A program made the position numbers and the translations under genes. Below the pieces are notes generated by a model that searched no databases, was not told where the DNA came from, and was given only the letters and a program-made list of their open reading frames with translations. A DNA stretch of 64,000 bases from Bradyrhizobium sp. LLZ17 (GTDB lineage Bacteria > Pseudomonadota > Alphaproteobacteria > Rhizobiales > Xanthobacteraceae), in the NCBI RefSeq assembly GCF_041200145.1, contig NZ_CP165734.1, positions 7,669,001 through 7,733,000 on the forward strand. The letters are read 5' to 3'. This document shows positions 17,515 to 26,690 of this stretch, one piece after another. Within the stretch, counting starts at the first letter, position 1. Each line of letters starts with the position of its first letter.

Positions 17515-18185
17515 TGAGTACAGCAAAGCGACATACCGCCAGCCTTCGTGACGAGTATGCCGCGATTACGCGGCAGCGCATCGTTGCCGCTTTTGTCGAG
17601 ACGCTGGAGGATGAGCAGGCCGACGACATCTCCATGGCCGCGGTGGCCAAACGCGCGAAGGTGGCTGAGCGAACCATCTATCGGCACTTCAAGACCCGCG
17701 CGGAGCTGTTTGCGGCGGCCGGCGAATGGATCGAAAAGAACGTCTTCAGCTATATTCCCTTCACCTCGCCCGACGAGTTGCCGGAGATATTCCGCAAGCT
17801 GTGCAAGCGGTTCGATCGCCATCCGCATTTGGCGCGCGCCATTGCGATGACGCGCGCCGGCCGCCGCGTGCGCGCCGGCTTCCGGCGGCACCTGATCGAC
17901 CAGCATCACAAGGCGATGGCGCCGCTGGTGCAGCATCTCCCCGCGAAGGAGGTCCGCCAGGCGGAGGCGCTCGCGTCCTATCTCAACAACGTGCTGGCCT
18001 GGAATGCGATGCGCGAGGACTTTGGCATGTCCAGTACCGAGGTCGCCGACGCGATCGAGTGGGCGATCACGACCCTTTTGAAGGACGTTCGCCGGCGCGA
18101 TGCCGCTGCTGCCGGAGGCAGCACCAAGGCCGCGAAATCGCAGCGAAAGCGAACCCCGGCCCGCGAGACGACCGGTGCAGTGTGA
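17514..18185 (+). CDS. TetR/AcrR-family transcriptional regulator
   Basis: A 223-residue regulator. The N-terminal DNA-binding domain includes ITRQRIVAAFVETLEDE, then ISMAAVAKRAKVAERTIYRH and F, the standard TetR helix-turn-helix. The rest is an alpha-helical ligand domain, ending in a basic tail rich in K and R. The ATG at 17514 was chosen because the domain begins just after it and longer frames read through the divergent promoter. The adenine deaminase gene starts 9 bases after its stop, so it is probably the local regulator of purine (and perhaps formamide) use. The ligand may be a purine; this is inference. Confidence 0.88.
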   Translation: MSTAKRHTASLRDEYAAITRQRIVAAFVETLEDEQADDISMAAVAKRAKVAERTIYRHFKTRAELFAAAGEWIEKNVFSYIPFTSPDELPEIFRKLCKRFDRHPHLARAIAMTRAGRRVRAGFRRHLIDQHHKAMAPLVQHLPAKEVRQAEALASYLNNVLAWNAMREDFGMSSTEVADAIEWAITTLLKDVRRRDAAAAGGSTKAAKSQRKRTPARETTGAV

Positions 18186-18194
18186 GGTAAGCCC

Positions 18195-20056
18195 ATGAAC
18201 GCGATGCCCGACGATCTTCTGATCAACGCGCCCGACGAGGTTGTTATCCGCCAGGATCTGGTGCTGACGGCGCTCGGCCGCCGCCCGGCCGATCGCTCCT
18301 TGCGGGTCGGCAAGTTGCTCGACGTGCACAGCCGCACCTGGAGCGAGGATCAGGAGATTGTGTTCAAGGGCCGCCGGATCGCATGGGTCGGGCCGGCGGG
18401 AGGCTATCCCGGCGAAGTCCGCGAGCGCGTGCATCGGCCCGATCTTGCGGCGGTCCCCGGGTTCGGTGAAGTGCACAAGCATATCGAAAGCTCGCATCTA
18501 ACGCCGGAATGGGAGGCCGCGCTGGTGCTGCCGCATGGCAATACCTGGACGTGCGAGGCGAGCCACGAATTCTCCAATGTCAACGGCGCACGCAATCTCG
18601 AGTTCTGGTTCGAGGCACGCCGTCGCGGATCGCCGCTGAAAATCTTTCCGCAACCGGGATCGGCGGTGCCGCCGACCGCCTATGAGTGGGGCGGCGGCTG
18701 GTATGGCCGCGAGGAGCAGGCGAGCTTCATGAGCGAGAGCCTGATGGTCACCGGGCTTGACGAAGTCATGGACTGGCCGGCGGTCTGGAATCCGGACAAT
18801 CCGTCCTACAAGCGGCTATGGGGCATGATCGAGGCCACCTTCGCGGCCCGTGGCGTGGTCGAAGGACATGCCTCCGGTCTGCGGGATCTGCCGTCCATCA
18901 ACGCCTTCGCCGCGGCCGGGCTCGCCTCCGACCATGAAGTGCAGACGCCGGAGGAGACCTGGGACAAGCTCACCCGCGGTCTCTTCATCGAATTGCGCGT
19001 CTACGCCATGCCCGAGATCGTCGCCTGGCTGCTTGCCAAGGGCTTGCAGGACTGGTCGCAGATCGCTTTCACCACCGACGACCGCAGCGCCAGCCATACG
19101 CTCGAGCTCGGCGCCAGCGATCACAATGCGCGCGTCGCGATCGAAGCCGGCCTCGCGCCGGAAGTCGCGATCCAATGTCTGACCATCAATCCTGCGCGGC
19201 ACATGCGCATCACGCCGTTGGTCGGCAGTCTCGCCCCCGGGCGTTTCGGTGATGTCGTGTTGCTCTCGGACGTCGCCAAACTGACCATTGCCGAGGTCTG
19301 GGCCGACGGCGCCCAGGTGTCCGAAGGCAAACGTTATTTGGGCCAGGTCCCCGAAATCTCCTGGCCCGACTGGGCGACCAGAACGGTGAATGTCAAGCGC
19401 GCGATCCAGCCGAAGGACTTCGAGTTGCCGGCCGAGCCCGGCCGCACCACGATGAAGGCCGCCGTGATCCGCCCGTTTCATTGGCATCCTGAGTTCTACA
19501 CACTCGAACTGCCGGTGCGTGACGGCGCCGTGCAGCGCGATGAGAACGAGGCGATCACCAAGTTTGCGATCGTGGATCGCTTCTCCGGCGAGGGTCGGGT
19601 TGCAAAAATGTTCTGGCGCGGCTGCGGACCGCGTACGCCGGACACCGCGCCTGCTCAGTCGCGCACGACAAGCACAACATCTGGGTGGTCGGCTCCTCCG
19701 ACGCGGCGATGGCCAAGGCCGTGAATGCGCTGGTCGAACGTCAAGGCGGATGGGCGCTGGTGCGCGAAGGCGAGCTCGCCGCCACCGTGCGGTTCGAGGT
19801 CGGCGGATTGATGAGCTGCCGTTCGGCGCAGGCTCTCGATGCCGAGATGCAGGCGCTCTACGCGGAGGGCCGCAAGGTGGACTGGATGTACGAGCCAACC
19901 TTCCGGCCCCGCTGGTATCCCGGATTTCCGGAGCGCCTGATGTTCGCGACGCTCACCTGCGCGCCGTGGAGCTGGGTGCTGGTCGCGCCCTGCGAGCAGG
20001 CGCCGCTCGGATTCATCAACGTGCAGACCGGCGAAGCGCACCCGGTGGTCTGGTGA
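18195..20056 (+). CDS. ade: Adenine deaminase (frame interrupted near 19650)
   Basis: An amidohydrolase-superfamily enzyme of about 620 residues converting adenine to hypoxanthine plus ammonia. The metal site HxH is in GEVHKHIESSHLTPEWE, followed by ASHEFSNVNG, the VVEGHASGL segment, SDHE and FTTDDR, all in the order of Ade. The C-terminal domain follows (FAIVDRFSGEG, then KMFWRGCGPRTPDTA). Near 19650 the frame slips; the other frame continues with VAHDKHNIWVVGSSD and runs to the stop at 20056. A missing 1 or 4 bases explains it; the codons around it are otherwise intact. The gene is in an operon with tetR (9-base gap) and the purine permease (23-base gap). The ATG at 18204 is an alternative start. 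Confidence 0.85.
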
Positions 20057-20079
20057 GCGCAAGGATAGGGGAAACGGCG

Positions 20080-21475
20080 ATGGACGAGATGACGCTGCCG
20101 CAAACGGCTTCCAAGGACGCAGCACCAAAATCCGTCGGGCCGATCGGCCCGCAAGGTCCGATCGATCGCTTCTTCGGCCTCTCCGAGCGCGGCACCAGCG
20201 TTGGGCGCGAGGTGATGGCCGGTGCGACCACGTTCGCAGCAATGGCCTATATCATCGCAGTCAATCCGGCGATCATGTCCAATGCCGGAATGGACCGCGC
20301 CGATCTCGTCAGCGCGACGGCGCTCGCGGCGATCTTCGGTTCGGTGACGATGGGGCTATGGGCCAACCTGCCGCTCGCCGTTGCGCCGGCGATGGGCTCC
20401 AACGTCATCTTCACCTATGTAATCGTGAAGCAGATGGGCATGCCCTGGCAAGGCGCGCTCGCCATGGTCGCTTTTACGGGCGTGCTGTTCCTGATCCTCA
20501 GCCTGTCGAAGCTGCGCGAGCGCGTCGCACGCGACGTTCCGGAAGCGTTGAAGATCGGCATCCAGGCCGCCGTCGGCACCTTGATCGTGTTCATTGCGCT
20601 GCGCGGCGCGGGCTTCGTGGTGCAGAACCCCTCGACCTATATCGCCATGGGATCGCTACGCAGTCCGCCGGTGCTGCTGACGCTCGCGGGCCTGCTGCTC
20701 ACGCCGGTGCTGGTCGCGCGACGTGTTCCCGGCGGGCTCATCCTGTCGATCGCCGCGCTGACCCTGATCGGCTTCTTCGTTCCCGGCGCAAACGGCAAGA
20801 TGGTGACATCGGTGCCGTCGGCGATCCTTTCTTGGCCGCGCTGGCCGACCAGCACCTTCATGGCGCTCGATGTCGGTTATCTCTTCAGTCACTTCGTCGT
20901 GGTCCTGCCGCTGCTGTTCTACTTCCTGTGCGCCGAATTCTTCTCGACGCTGGGAACGCTGATCGGAGTGACCGGCGCTGCTAACCTGCGCCGCCCGGAT
21001 GGCTCGATCCCGAATGCCACCGCCGCCTTCGCCACCGATGCGACGGCGTCCATCGTCGGCCCGCTGCTCGGAACATCGGTGGTGACGGCTTATATCGAGT
21101 CGATCACCGGGGTTCAGGCCGGGGGACGCACCGGCCTGACCTCGCTGACCGTCGCGTCTCGCCTTGTTCTTCTGGCCGGTCTTCGTCATCATCCCGCCGC
21201 AAGCAACCGCACCCGCGCTGGTGCTCGTCGGCGTGCTGATGATGCAGGGCCTCGCCCGCATCGACATGACCGATCTCGTCAACGCCGTGCCCATTGTGCT
21301 CACGCTGCTGGTCACCGTGCTGACCAACAATCTCATCAACGGAATGGCGCTGGGGACGCTGACTTATATTTTACTGGAAGTCGCGATGGGCCGGCGATCG
21401 CAGATTCCTGCCATAGTCTGGGGTCTCGGCGTGGTGTTCGTCGCCTATGCGGTCGTGACCGCACAGATCTTTTGA
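20080..21475 (+). CDS. Purine permease, NCS2/AzgA family (frame interrupted near 21157)
   Basis: An inner-membrane purine transporter of about 465 residues with some 12 to 14 membrane segments. Family signatures: AGATTFAAMAYIIAVNPAIM near residue 48, VAPAMGSNVIFTY, GIQAAVGTLIVFIAL, DATASIVGPLLGTSVVTAYI and then ESITGVQAGGRTGLTSL. After TVA the frame slips near 21157; the next frame supplies FFWPVFVIIPPQATAPALVL to the true stop. A small base loss explains it. Like AzgA-type carriers it probably imports adenine, guanine or hypoxanthine, supplying the deaminase encoded just upstream. Confidence 0.87.
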
Positions 21476-21498
21476 GACATCCGAATGTCGCGAAAAAC

Positions 21499-21717
21499 CT
21501 AGGCCACCAGATCCAGCAGGCGGCACGATCCGCGCACCAGCACCTTGCGTCCGGTGGGCGTCATTGCGGGGACGCCGTCATCGACGACGACGAGGCCGAG
21601 CTTGATCAGGCTGTCGAGGAGATAAGGCTTCGAGAGGCGACCGTTCGACACGTTTCGAAGCCCCCGCAGGGCTTCCCACTGGTCCGGCGCAAGATCGAAC
21701 TCAACGTCGTTGCTCAT
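21499..21717 (-). CDS. Small hypothetical protein, winged-helix-like
   Basis: A 72-residue protein: MSNDVEFDLAPDQWEALRGL, then SKPYLLDSLIKLGLVVVDDG and MTPTGRKVLVRGS. The alternation of a helical segment, LLDSLIKLGLV and TPTGRKVL resembles the recognition helix and wing of small winged-helix proteins. No known family could be named. It is convergent with the purine permease gene (23 bases apart). Confidence 0.6.
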   Translation of the reverse strand: MSNDVEFDLAPDQWEALRGLRNVSNGRLSKPYLLDSLIKLGLVVVDDGVPAMTPTGRKVLVRGSCRLLDLVA

Positions 21718-22071
21718 GTTGCCTCAACCGATAATTCTGTTCGCGCGCCCCTGTTAGCGGCACTGCGTGAAAACCATGCGACGACAATGAGTCCGGAATT
21801 CGTTGAACGGTTTGGAATGTCTCTTCACAAATTGCCGCACATCGTTGCGTCACAACAGTTAAGATCACTCAGGCAGGAATTTCGTTCCGATCACGGATCA
21901 CGAATTGATGATTTTCGCTTGATCGCGCGACCGCGGCTGCTCGCAGCGCACGGGAAGCGCCGCTGTCCCATTCTGCGTCGCAACATGCATGGAAAAGGTG
22001 AGGCGAAGAGTTTCGGACTCTGTTACGCTGATTCGCAGGGGATTGGCTTCACACCACAGGAGTGTGAGTGC
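21718..22071. other. Intergenic stretch, no gene seen
   Basis: About 350 bases, relatively A+T-rich in its middle. No frame shows family likeness or a ribosome site. It should contain the promoter for the small gene at 22072. Confidence 0.4.
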
Positions 22072-22254
22072 ATGAACAGGCTGGTCGAAATTCGCAGTCA
22101 GGAATTCCTTTGCCGTGAGCGCGCCGCGTTGGATACCGGCCGCCGGGCGTTCTGGCTTGCGCAGGCCGAGGCATGGGAGCAGCGCGCGCTCGACGAAATC
22201 GCGCATCACTTCCGCGAGTGCAATCTCGCCAATGTCGAGCAGAATGCCGCCTGA
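22072..22254 (+). CDS. Small conserved-looking hypothetical protein
   Basis: A 60-residue protein beginning MNRLVEIRSQEFLCRERAAL and continuing FWLAQAEAWEQRALDEIAHH with a C-terminal ECNLANVE. It is charged and predicted helical, with no membrane segment or signal. An AGGAG ribosome site lies about 10 bases before the ATG. Small proteins of this style are frequent in Bradyrhizobium; the function is unknown. It is convergent with the vWA gene, 24 bases away. Confidence 0.6.
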   Translation: MNRLVEIRSQEFLCRERAALDTGRRAFWLAQAEAWEQRALDEIAHHFRECNLANVEQNAA

Positions 22255-22278
22255 CGCCAGCGGCGAGCCGATCTCCGC

Positions 22279-23655
22279 TTACTGATAAGTCGCCACGATA
22301 TCGGACACCGCGCGCTCGAGTTGCTGCGCGGTGGCGCATTGGCGCACGACGCTGCAAAACGTCGCGTAGCGCGGCATCTCGGAATCGCCGAAGCCCCAGG
22401 CGAGCCGTCCCTCGGGATTGAGCCAGACCAGCCGTTTCGAGCGTTCGGAGATCCGGCGCAGAATGTCCGCGCGCGGATCGAGATTGTTGCTGCGGGCATC
22501 GCCGAGCACGATCACCGTGGTTTGCGGTGTCAGCGTGCTCATGAAGTCCTTCTCGAAATCGACCAATGACGAACCGTAATCGGACGAGCCGAAGCCGACC
22601 TTCGACATGATCTCGGCCATCGCCTCTTCCGGGGATTTCGATTCCAGAATGTCGCTGACCTCGATCAGATGCGAGGAGAAGGCGAAGGAGTGGACGTCGT
22701 CGACCACTTCATGCAGCGAGTGGATCAAGAGCAGGAAGAAGTCGGACACCTGCGCAACCGAGCCCGAGACATCGCAGATGGCAACGATCCGGGGCCGGTC
22801 GCGGTGCTTGCGCTTCCACGCGGTGAGGAAGGGTATGCCGCCCCAGGCGGCATTGCGGCGCAGCGTCCGGCGAACGTCGAGATGGCCGCGGCGCTGGCGC
22901 TTGCGCGGCTTCGAATAGCGTTCGCGCAGGCGCCGCGCGATCTGGCGGATCAGCGCGCGCATCTCCGCAACCTGACGCCGCTCGACGCGCGCGAGCGGCG
23001 CGTTGCGCAGGATTTCGTTGCGAAGGTTCTCGGCCTCTTCGCGGGCATAGAGCGCAAGCCCCTGCGAGACGGTGTCGCGCACCGCTTCACGCAGAGCATC
23101 GAGCGCGTCGCGCAGACGCTCGGCCAGCGACGGGTTGGTCGCTGCCAGTTCGTCGAGATCGTCGCGCAGTCGCTGGAGGCCCATGGCATCGAGGATGCGG
23201 CTGGAGAAAATGCCGCGCTGGGTGGAATAGCGGATGTCGGACAGGGAGGCTGCGCCGGCGGCCGTGGCGATGGCAGCCGCGATCGCATTGCGATCCTGCG
23301 CGAGCAGCATCTGGGCAAGCGGGCCGAGTTGTGGATCTTGCGGATTTCCGCCCGCTTCGCTGGCCGCCTCCGACGCCGGCGACTGGTCGGGATCCTGCGA
23401 AGCGTCCTCGCTCTTGGCCTCAGGCTGATCCTGCCGCGGTTCCGGCTGGCTGAAGAACAGATCGAAGCAGTCGGCCAGCGCGAGCTTTTCGTCCTGCGAT
23501 TTGGCGAGTGTCAGAAGGAGGGTGTCGCGCAGGATGGCGCGGTCGGACACGCCGACCTCCGCGACCGCGCGCATCGCATCGATGCTTTCGGCAGGCGAAA
23601 CATGGACCCCGGCACCGCGTGCCGCCCGAAAGAAGCGATGGATGTTCTCCCGCAT
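22279..23655 (-). CDS. vWA-domain protein, CoxE-like
   Basis: A 458-residue cytoplasmic protein. The N-terminal helical part (MRENIHRFFRAARGAGVHVS) and the acidic, Q/P/D-rich linker are followed by a C-terminal von Willebrand A domain with the MIDAS motif DVSGSVAQVS, the later threonine region, and VIVLGDARSNNLDPRADIL. This matches the CoxE-like vWA partners of MoxR AAA ATPases, which act together as metal-insertion or complex-remodelling chaperones. It starts 5 bases after the stop of the MoxR gene, so both are co-transcribed. The target is unknown; no CO dehydrogenase genes are in the window. Confidence 0.88.
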   Translation of the reverse strand: MRENIHRFFRAARGAGVHVSPAESIDAMRAVAEVGVSDRAILRDTLLLTLAKSQDEKLALADCFDLFFSQPEPRQDQPEAKSEDASQDPDQSPASEAASEAGGNPQDPQLGPLAQMLLAQDRNAIAAAIATAAGAASLSDIRYSTQRGIFSSRILDAMGLQRLRDDLDELAATNPSLAERLRDALDALREAVRDTVSQGLALYAREEAENLRNEILRNAPLARVERRQVAEMRALIRQIARRLRERYSKPRKRQRRGHLDVRRTLRRNAAWGGIPFLTAWKRKHRDRPRIVAICDVSGSVAQVSDFFLLLIHSLHEVVDDVHSFAFSSHLIEVSDILESKSPEEAMAEIMSKVGFGSSDYGSSLVDFEKDFMSTLTPQTTVIVLGDARSNNLDPRADILRRISERSKRLVWLNPEGRLAWGFGDSEMPRYATFCSVVRQCATAQQLERAVSDIVATYQ

Positions 23656-23660
23656 CAGCG

Positions 23661-24607
23661 TCAACCGAAGACGTTGGAACGCGCGGCCTTGGCAATGAAG
23701 CCCGTGATCTGGGGCGACGCGGCTTCGATGTCGGCCTCGTATTTCAGCAGCACGTTGAGCGTGTCCTTGACGATCTCGGTGTCGAGCTCGGAGGCCTGCA
23801 ACAGCACCAGCACGCGGGCCCAATCGATGGTCTCGCTGACCGAGGGCAGCTTCTTCAAATCCAGCGAACGGATCTCGTGGATGAAGCCGACCATCTGCCG
23901 GCGCAGCGTCTGCGAGATGTTGGGCACGCGGCTCTCGACGATGCGCTCCTCCAGCCGCTGCTCGGGGAAGCCGATATGCAGATGCAGGCAGCGCCGCTTC
24001 AAGGCGTCGCCAAGATCGCGCTCGCTGTTCGAGGTGAGGATCACCGTCGGCGGCGTAATCGCGGAAACTGTGCCGAGCTCGGGGATCGTGACCTGGAAGT
24101 CCGAGAGGATCTCCAGCAGCAGCGATTCGAACTCTGCGTCCGACTTGTCGATTTCGTCGATCAGAAGCACGCAGCCGCCCGGCTGCTCCAGCGCCTGGAG
24201 CAGGGGCGCGGCTCGACGAATTCCTTGGAGAAGAACACGTCGCCGAAATCGTGGAGCTGGTCGAGCGCGGCGTGCAGCGTCTGCGCGCCGCCGAGGACCT
24301 CGCCGAGCTTGTCTTTGAGGATCTGGGTGTAGAGCAGCTGCTTGGCGTATTTCCACTCGTAGAGCGCCTTGGCCTCGTCGAGGCCTTCATAACATTGCAG
24401 GCGGATCATCTTCATGCCGCGCCAGGCGGCAATCGCCTTGGCGAGCTCGGTCTTGCCGACGCCCGCCGGGCCCTCGACCAGGATCGGCTTCTCGATCTGC
24501 TGCGACAAATAGACGGCGGTCGCGATCTGGCGGCTCGCGATATAGCCTTGCGCGGCGAGGCCGCTCTCCACTGCCTCGATCGCGGTCGAGGCCTTCTGTT
24601 CAGCCAC
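23661..24607 (-). CDS. MoxR-family AAA+ ATPase (frame interrupted near 24208)
   Basis: An AAA+ chaperone ATPase of about 315 residues. Walker A is LVEGPAGVGKTELAKA, Walker B is VLLIDEIDKSD, sensor 1 is ILTSNSERDLGDAL, and arginine-finger-type LKRRCLHLHI follows. The frame slips near 24208 between FFSKEFVEPRP and LLQALEQPGGC; one extra C in a CCCC run restores it. The GTG at 24607 gives the best start, in front of VAEQKAS. It forms a bicistronic unit with the vWA gene. MoxR/vWA pairs mature enzymes or membrane complexes. Confidence 0.86.
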
Positions 24608-24750
24608 GAAAGGCGCTCCCAAGGTCTTGCTTGAGGCTTGTTCTGCCTGCGTTCCCGGCAAAGAACAAGCCTCGTTTGGGACGGGCCTGACCCGCGCCGA
24701 CGGTCGCTTTTTCCGTTCAGCGCAAATATTTAGTGAGGGAGCGATCGTCG

Positions 24751-24951
24751 TTAGTGCCGCAGCAGCTCGCCCTTGCGGATAGTCTGCCTGACCTCGGCGC
24801 CGCAATCGGCGCATTCGTAAACGAAGTCGATTTTGGCGAGGCTCCAATGCGGCTCAACCTCGCGCACGTACATTGGCAGGAACCCCATGCATGTCGGGCA
24901 AATCACAGGCGCGATTTCGATATCCTGATGATGCTGTACATAAGCTGGCAT
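24751..24951 (-). CDS. Small zinc-ribbon-like protein
   Basis: A 66-residue protein with two CxxC pairs, CPTC near residue 18 and CADC near residue 48, spaced as in a zinc ribbon. It starts MPAYVQHHQDIEIAPVICPT and ends in a basic KGELLRH. A GGAGAG ribosome site precedes the ATG. It probably binds one zinc; the function is unknown. It does not share a strand-wise operon with anything near, apart from the MoxR unit 144 bases downstream. Confidence 0.65.
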   Translation of the reverse strand: MPAYVQHHQDIEIAPVICPTCMGFLPMYVREVEPHWSLAKIDFVYECADCGAEVRQTIRKGELLRH

Positions 24952-25139
24952 CTCGGCTCTCCTTCGCAGGCGACCACCAAACCCCGCGCAAAGGCTACTG
25001 CCGGTGTCGCCAGCGCCGTCATCAACTCTTTCGAACAGAGGCGGAACGGAGAGGGTTTGTCGCTCGTTGTGACATTCTTGTTACGCCTGCGGACTGTAAC
25101 GGGCGGACGAAATGCCTATTTCACGGCCCAGTCGGATTC

Positions 25140-25181
25140 TTCGACGCACATTCCAACAAATTCGACGCACATTCCAACAAA
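25140..25181. repeat. Perfect 21-base tandem duplication
   Basis: Two exact copies (25140-25160 and 25161-25181) beginning TTCGACGCACATTCC lie just upstream of the ribosome site of the quinone oxidoreductase gene. The unit is a whole number of helical turns, so the duplication could affect a promoter or operator. Confidence 0.85.
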
Positions 25182-25195
25182 AAGGGAGCAAGCCC

Positions 25196-26170
25196 ATGAC
25201 GCATGCGATCCGTTTTCACAAGACCGGCGGTCCGGAAGTCCTGGTTTGGGAGGAGGTCAGCGTCGGCAAACCGGGACCGGGCGAGGCACGTATCCGTCAC
25301 ACCGCCGTCGGTCTCAACTTCGTCGACATCTATAACCGTTCCGGGGTGTATCCCGCACAATTGCCGAGCGGTCTTGGCAGCGAGGCCGCCGGTGTGGTCG
25401 AAGAGGTCGGGTCCGGCGTCACCGATTTGAAGCCGGGTGATCGCGTCGCCTATGGCGCTTCGCCGCTCGGCGCATATTCCGAGGCGAGGCTGATTCCCGC
25501 CGACCGGCTGTTGAAGCTGCCTGACGGTGTCGACGACAAGACCGCGGCTGCGATGATGCTGAAGGGGCTCACCACGCAATATCTGATCCGGCAGACCTAT
25601 CGCGTGAAGGCCGGCGACACCATCCTGCTTCATGCGGCCGCCGGCGGCGTCGGCCTGATCTTGAGCCAGTGGGCCAAGCATCTCGGCGCCGCCGTGATCG
25701 GCACCGTCAGCAACGACGAGAAGGCGAAGCTCGCGAAAGCGCATGGCTGCGATCATGTCATCGTCTACAGCCGCGAGGATTTCGTGAAACGCGTCGACGA
25801 GATTACCGGCGGCAAAAAGGTGCCGGTGGTCTACGATTCCGTCGGCAAGGACACGTTCCTGAAGTCGCTGGACTGTCTCGCGCCGCTCGGCGTGGCTGCA
25901 TTGTTCGGCGCGTCCTCGGGCCCGGTCGAGCCGCTCAATCTCGGCCTGTTGGCGCAGAAGGGGTCGCTCTACGTCACCCGTCCGACCCTGTTCACCTATG
26001 CTGCCAAGCGCGAAAGCCTAGTCGCGATGGCGGGTGAGCTGTTTGACGTCGTCAAGTCCGGCGCAGTCAAGATCGAGGTGCACCAGACCTACGCGCTGAA
26101 GGATGCGGCCAAGGCGCACGCCGATCTCGCCGCGCGCAAGACCACGGGGTCGACCGTGCTGACGGTCTGA
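25196..26170 (+). CDS. qor: NADPH:quinone oxidoreductase, zinc-free MDR family
   Basis: A 324-residue medium-chain dehydrogenase of the Qor type. The start MTHAIRFHKTGGPEVLVWEE, the GLNFVDIYNRSGVYP segment, GSEAAGVVEEVG, and the nucleotide-binding LLHAAAGGVGLILSQWAKHL with the AAGGVG loop are all present; catalytic-zinc cysteines are absent. It reduces quinones with NADPH in the cytoplasm. The ATG at 25196 follows AAGGGAG; a longer frame upstream reads through a tandem repeat and is unlikely. It is monocistronic, ending near a large palindromic repeat that may serve as terminator. Confidence 0.92.
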   Translation: MTHAIRFHKTGGPEVLVWEEVSVGKPGPGEARIRHTAVGLNFVDIYNRSGVYPAQLPSGLGSEAAGVVEEVGSGVTDLKPGDRVAYGASPLGAYSEARLIPADRLLKLPDGVDDKTAAAMMLKGLTTQYLIRQTYRVKAGDTILLHAAAGGVGLILSQWAKHLGAAVIGTVSNDEKAKLAKAHGCDHVIVYSREDFVKRVDEITGGKKVPVVYDSVGKDTFLKSLDCLAPLGVAALFGASSGPVEPLNLGLLAQKGSLYVTRPTLFTYAAKRESLVAMAGELFDVVKSGAVKIEVHQTYALKDAAKAHADLAARKTTGSTVLTV

Positions 26171-26202
26171 TCTCCGGCCGGACGGTGGCGCAGGCTCACG
26201 AC

Positions 26203-26300
26203 AGCGTTTTCCAGCGAAGTGGATACCGATTCGCGTCAAGAAAACGCGTCAAAACAAAAATCCAAAGCCTAGTTCCGATCCCATCGGAACTAGGCTCTGG
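26203..26300. repeat. Dispersed repeat with strong hairpin (possible bidirectional terminator)
   Basis: The block starting GCGTTTTCCAGCGAAGTGGA and ending in a 14-base-pair perfect stem is a repeat class common in Bradyrhizobium intergenic DNA. The stem is AGCCTAGTTCCGAT (26266-26279) with ATCGGAACTAGGCT (26283-26296) and a CCC loop. It lies between the convergent qor gene and the gene at 26308-26583, where a terminator is expected, though no T-run follows. Confidence 0.7.
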
Positions 26301-26307
26301 GCCTGCG

Positions 26308-26583
26308 TCACGTCCGTTCATGCTTGCGCAAGTCGCGAGCGTGATCGAGGCGGATCGCCTTGAGATCTAGATCATCAGACGGGATCTGGGGGAGGGCGGC
26401 CTCGCTCAGGATGGCCTCGGTCACGTCCTCGACCGAACTCTCCACGACCTCGTGGATGAACGAGATGTTCTGATATTCACCGGAGGTGACGCGGGAGATG
26501 ACCTCGCGCCTTGTGATCTCGGGATCGACGATCGCCTCGCGGCCGCGCCGGCCATAGTCGATCATCACGACGAAATACTGCAT
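26308..26583 (-). CDS. Small hypothetical protein with putative S24-repressor operator upstream
   Basis: A 91-residue protein: MQYFVVMIDYGRRGREAIVD, EVISRVTSGEYQNISFIHEV and a helical DDLDLKAIRLDHARD end. No family is recognised. A palindrome TTCCG-N5-CGGAA lies 48 bases upstream of the ATG and matches two more flanking the S24 regulator gene, so this gene is likely controlled by that repressor. It may be a small stress or phage-related product; the function is open. Confidence 0.65.
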   Translation of the reverse strand: MQYFVVMIDYGRRGREAIVDPEITRREVISRVTSGEYQNISFIHEVVESSVEDVTEAILSEAALPQIPSDDLDLKAIRLDHARDLRKHERT

Positions 26584-26630
26584 GGAATGGGCCCTACCGC
26601 ACTCTCCTATCGGGAGCGCGGCAAAGTTAT

Positions 26631-26645
26631 TTCCGAAAAACGGAA
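26631..26645. promoter_or_regulatory. Operator TTCCG-N5-CGGAA (perfect), site 1
   Basis: A perfect inverted repeat TTCCG-AAAAA-CGGAA between the S24 regulator gene and the small gene at 26308-26583. The same design with one mismatch each occurs at 27337-27351 and 27395-27409, so it is very likely the binding site of the S24-type repressor. Confidence 0.6.
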
Positions 26646-26690
26646 TTTAGTCAAGCCCAACTTCAGAAAATCAGAAATCGGCGACGGGGC

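Noticed and set aside
19519..22254. A single 911-residue protein across adenine deaminase, permease and the small downstream gene
   Set aside because: It only arises because the permease frame break removes its stop. Parts outside 20080-21157 and 22072-22254 show no family likeness.
22669..24318. A 549-residue protein on the plus strand
   Set aside because: It lies antisense to the vWA and MoxR genes, which have clear motifs; long antisense frames are expected in GC-rich DNA.
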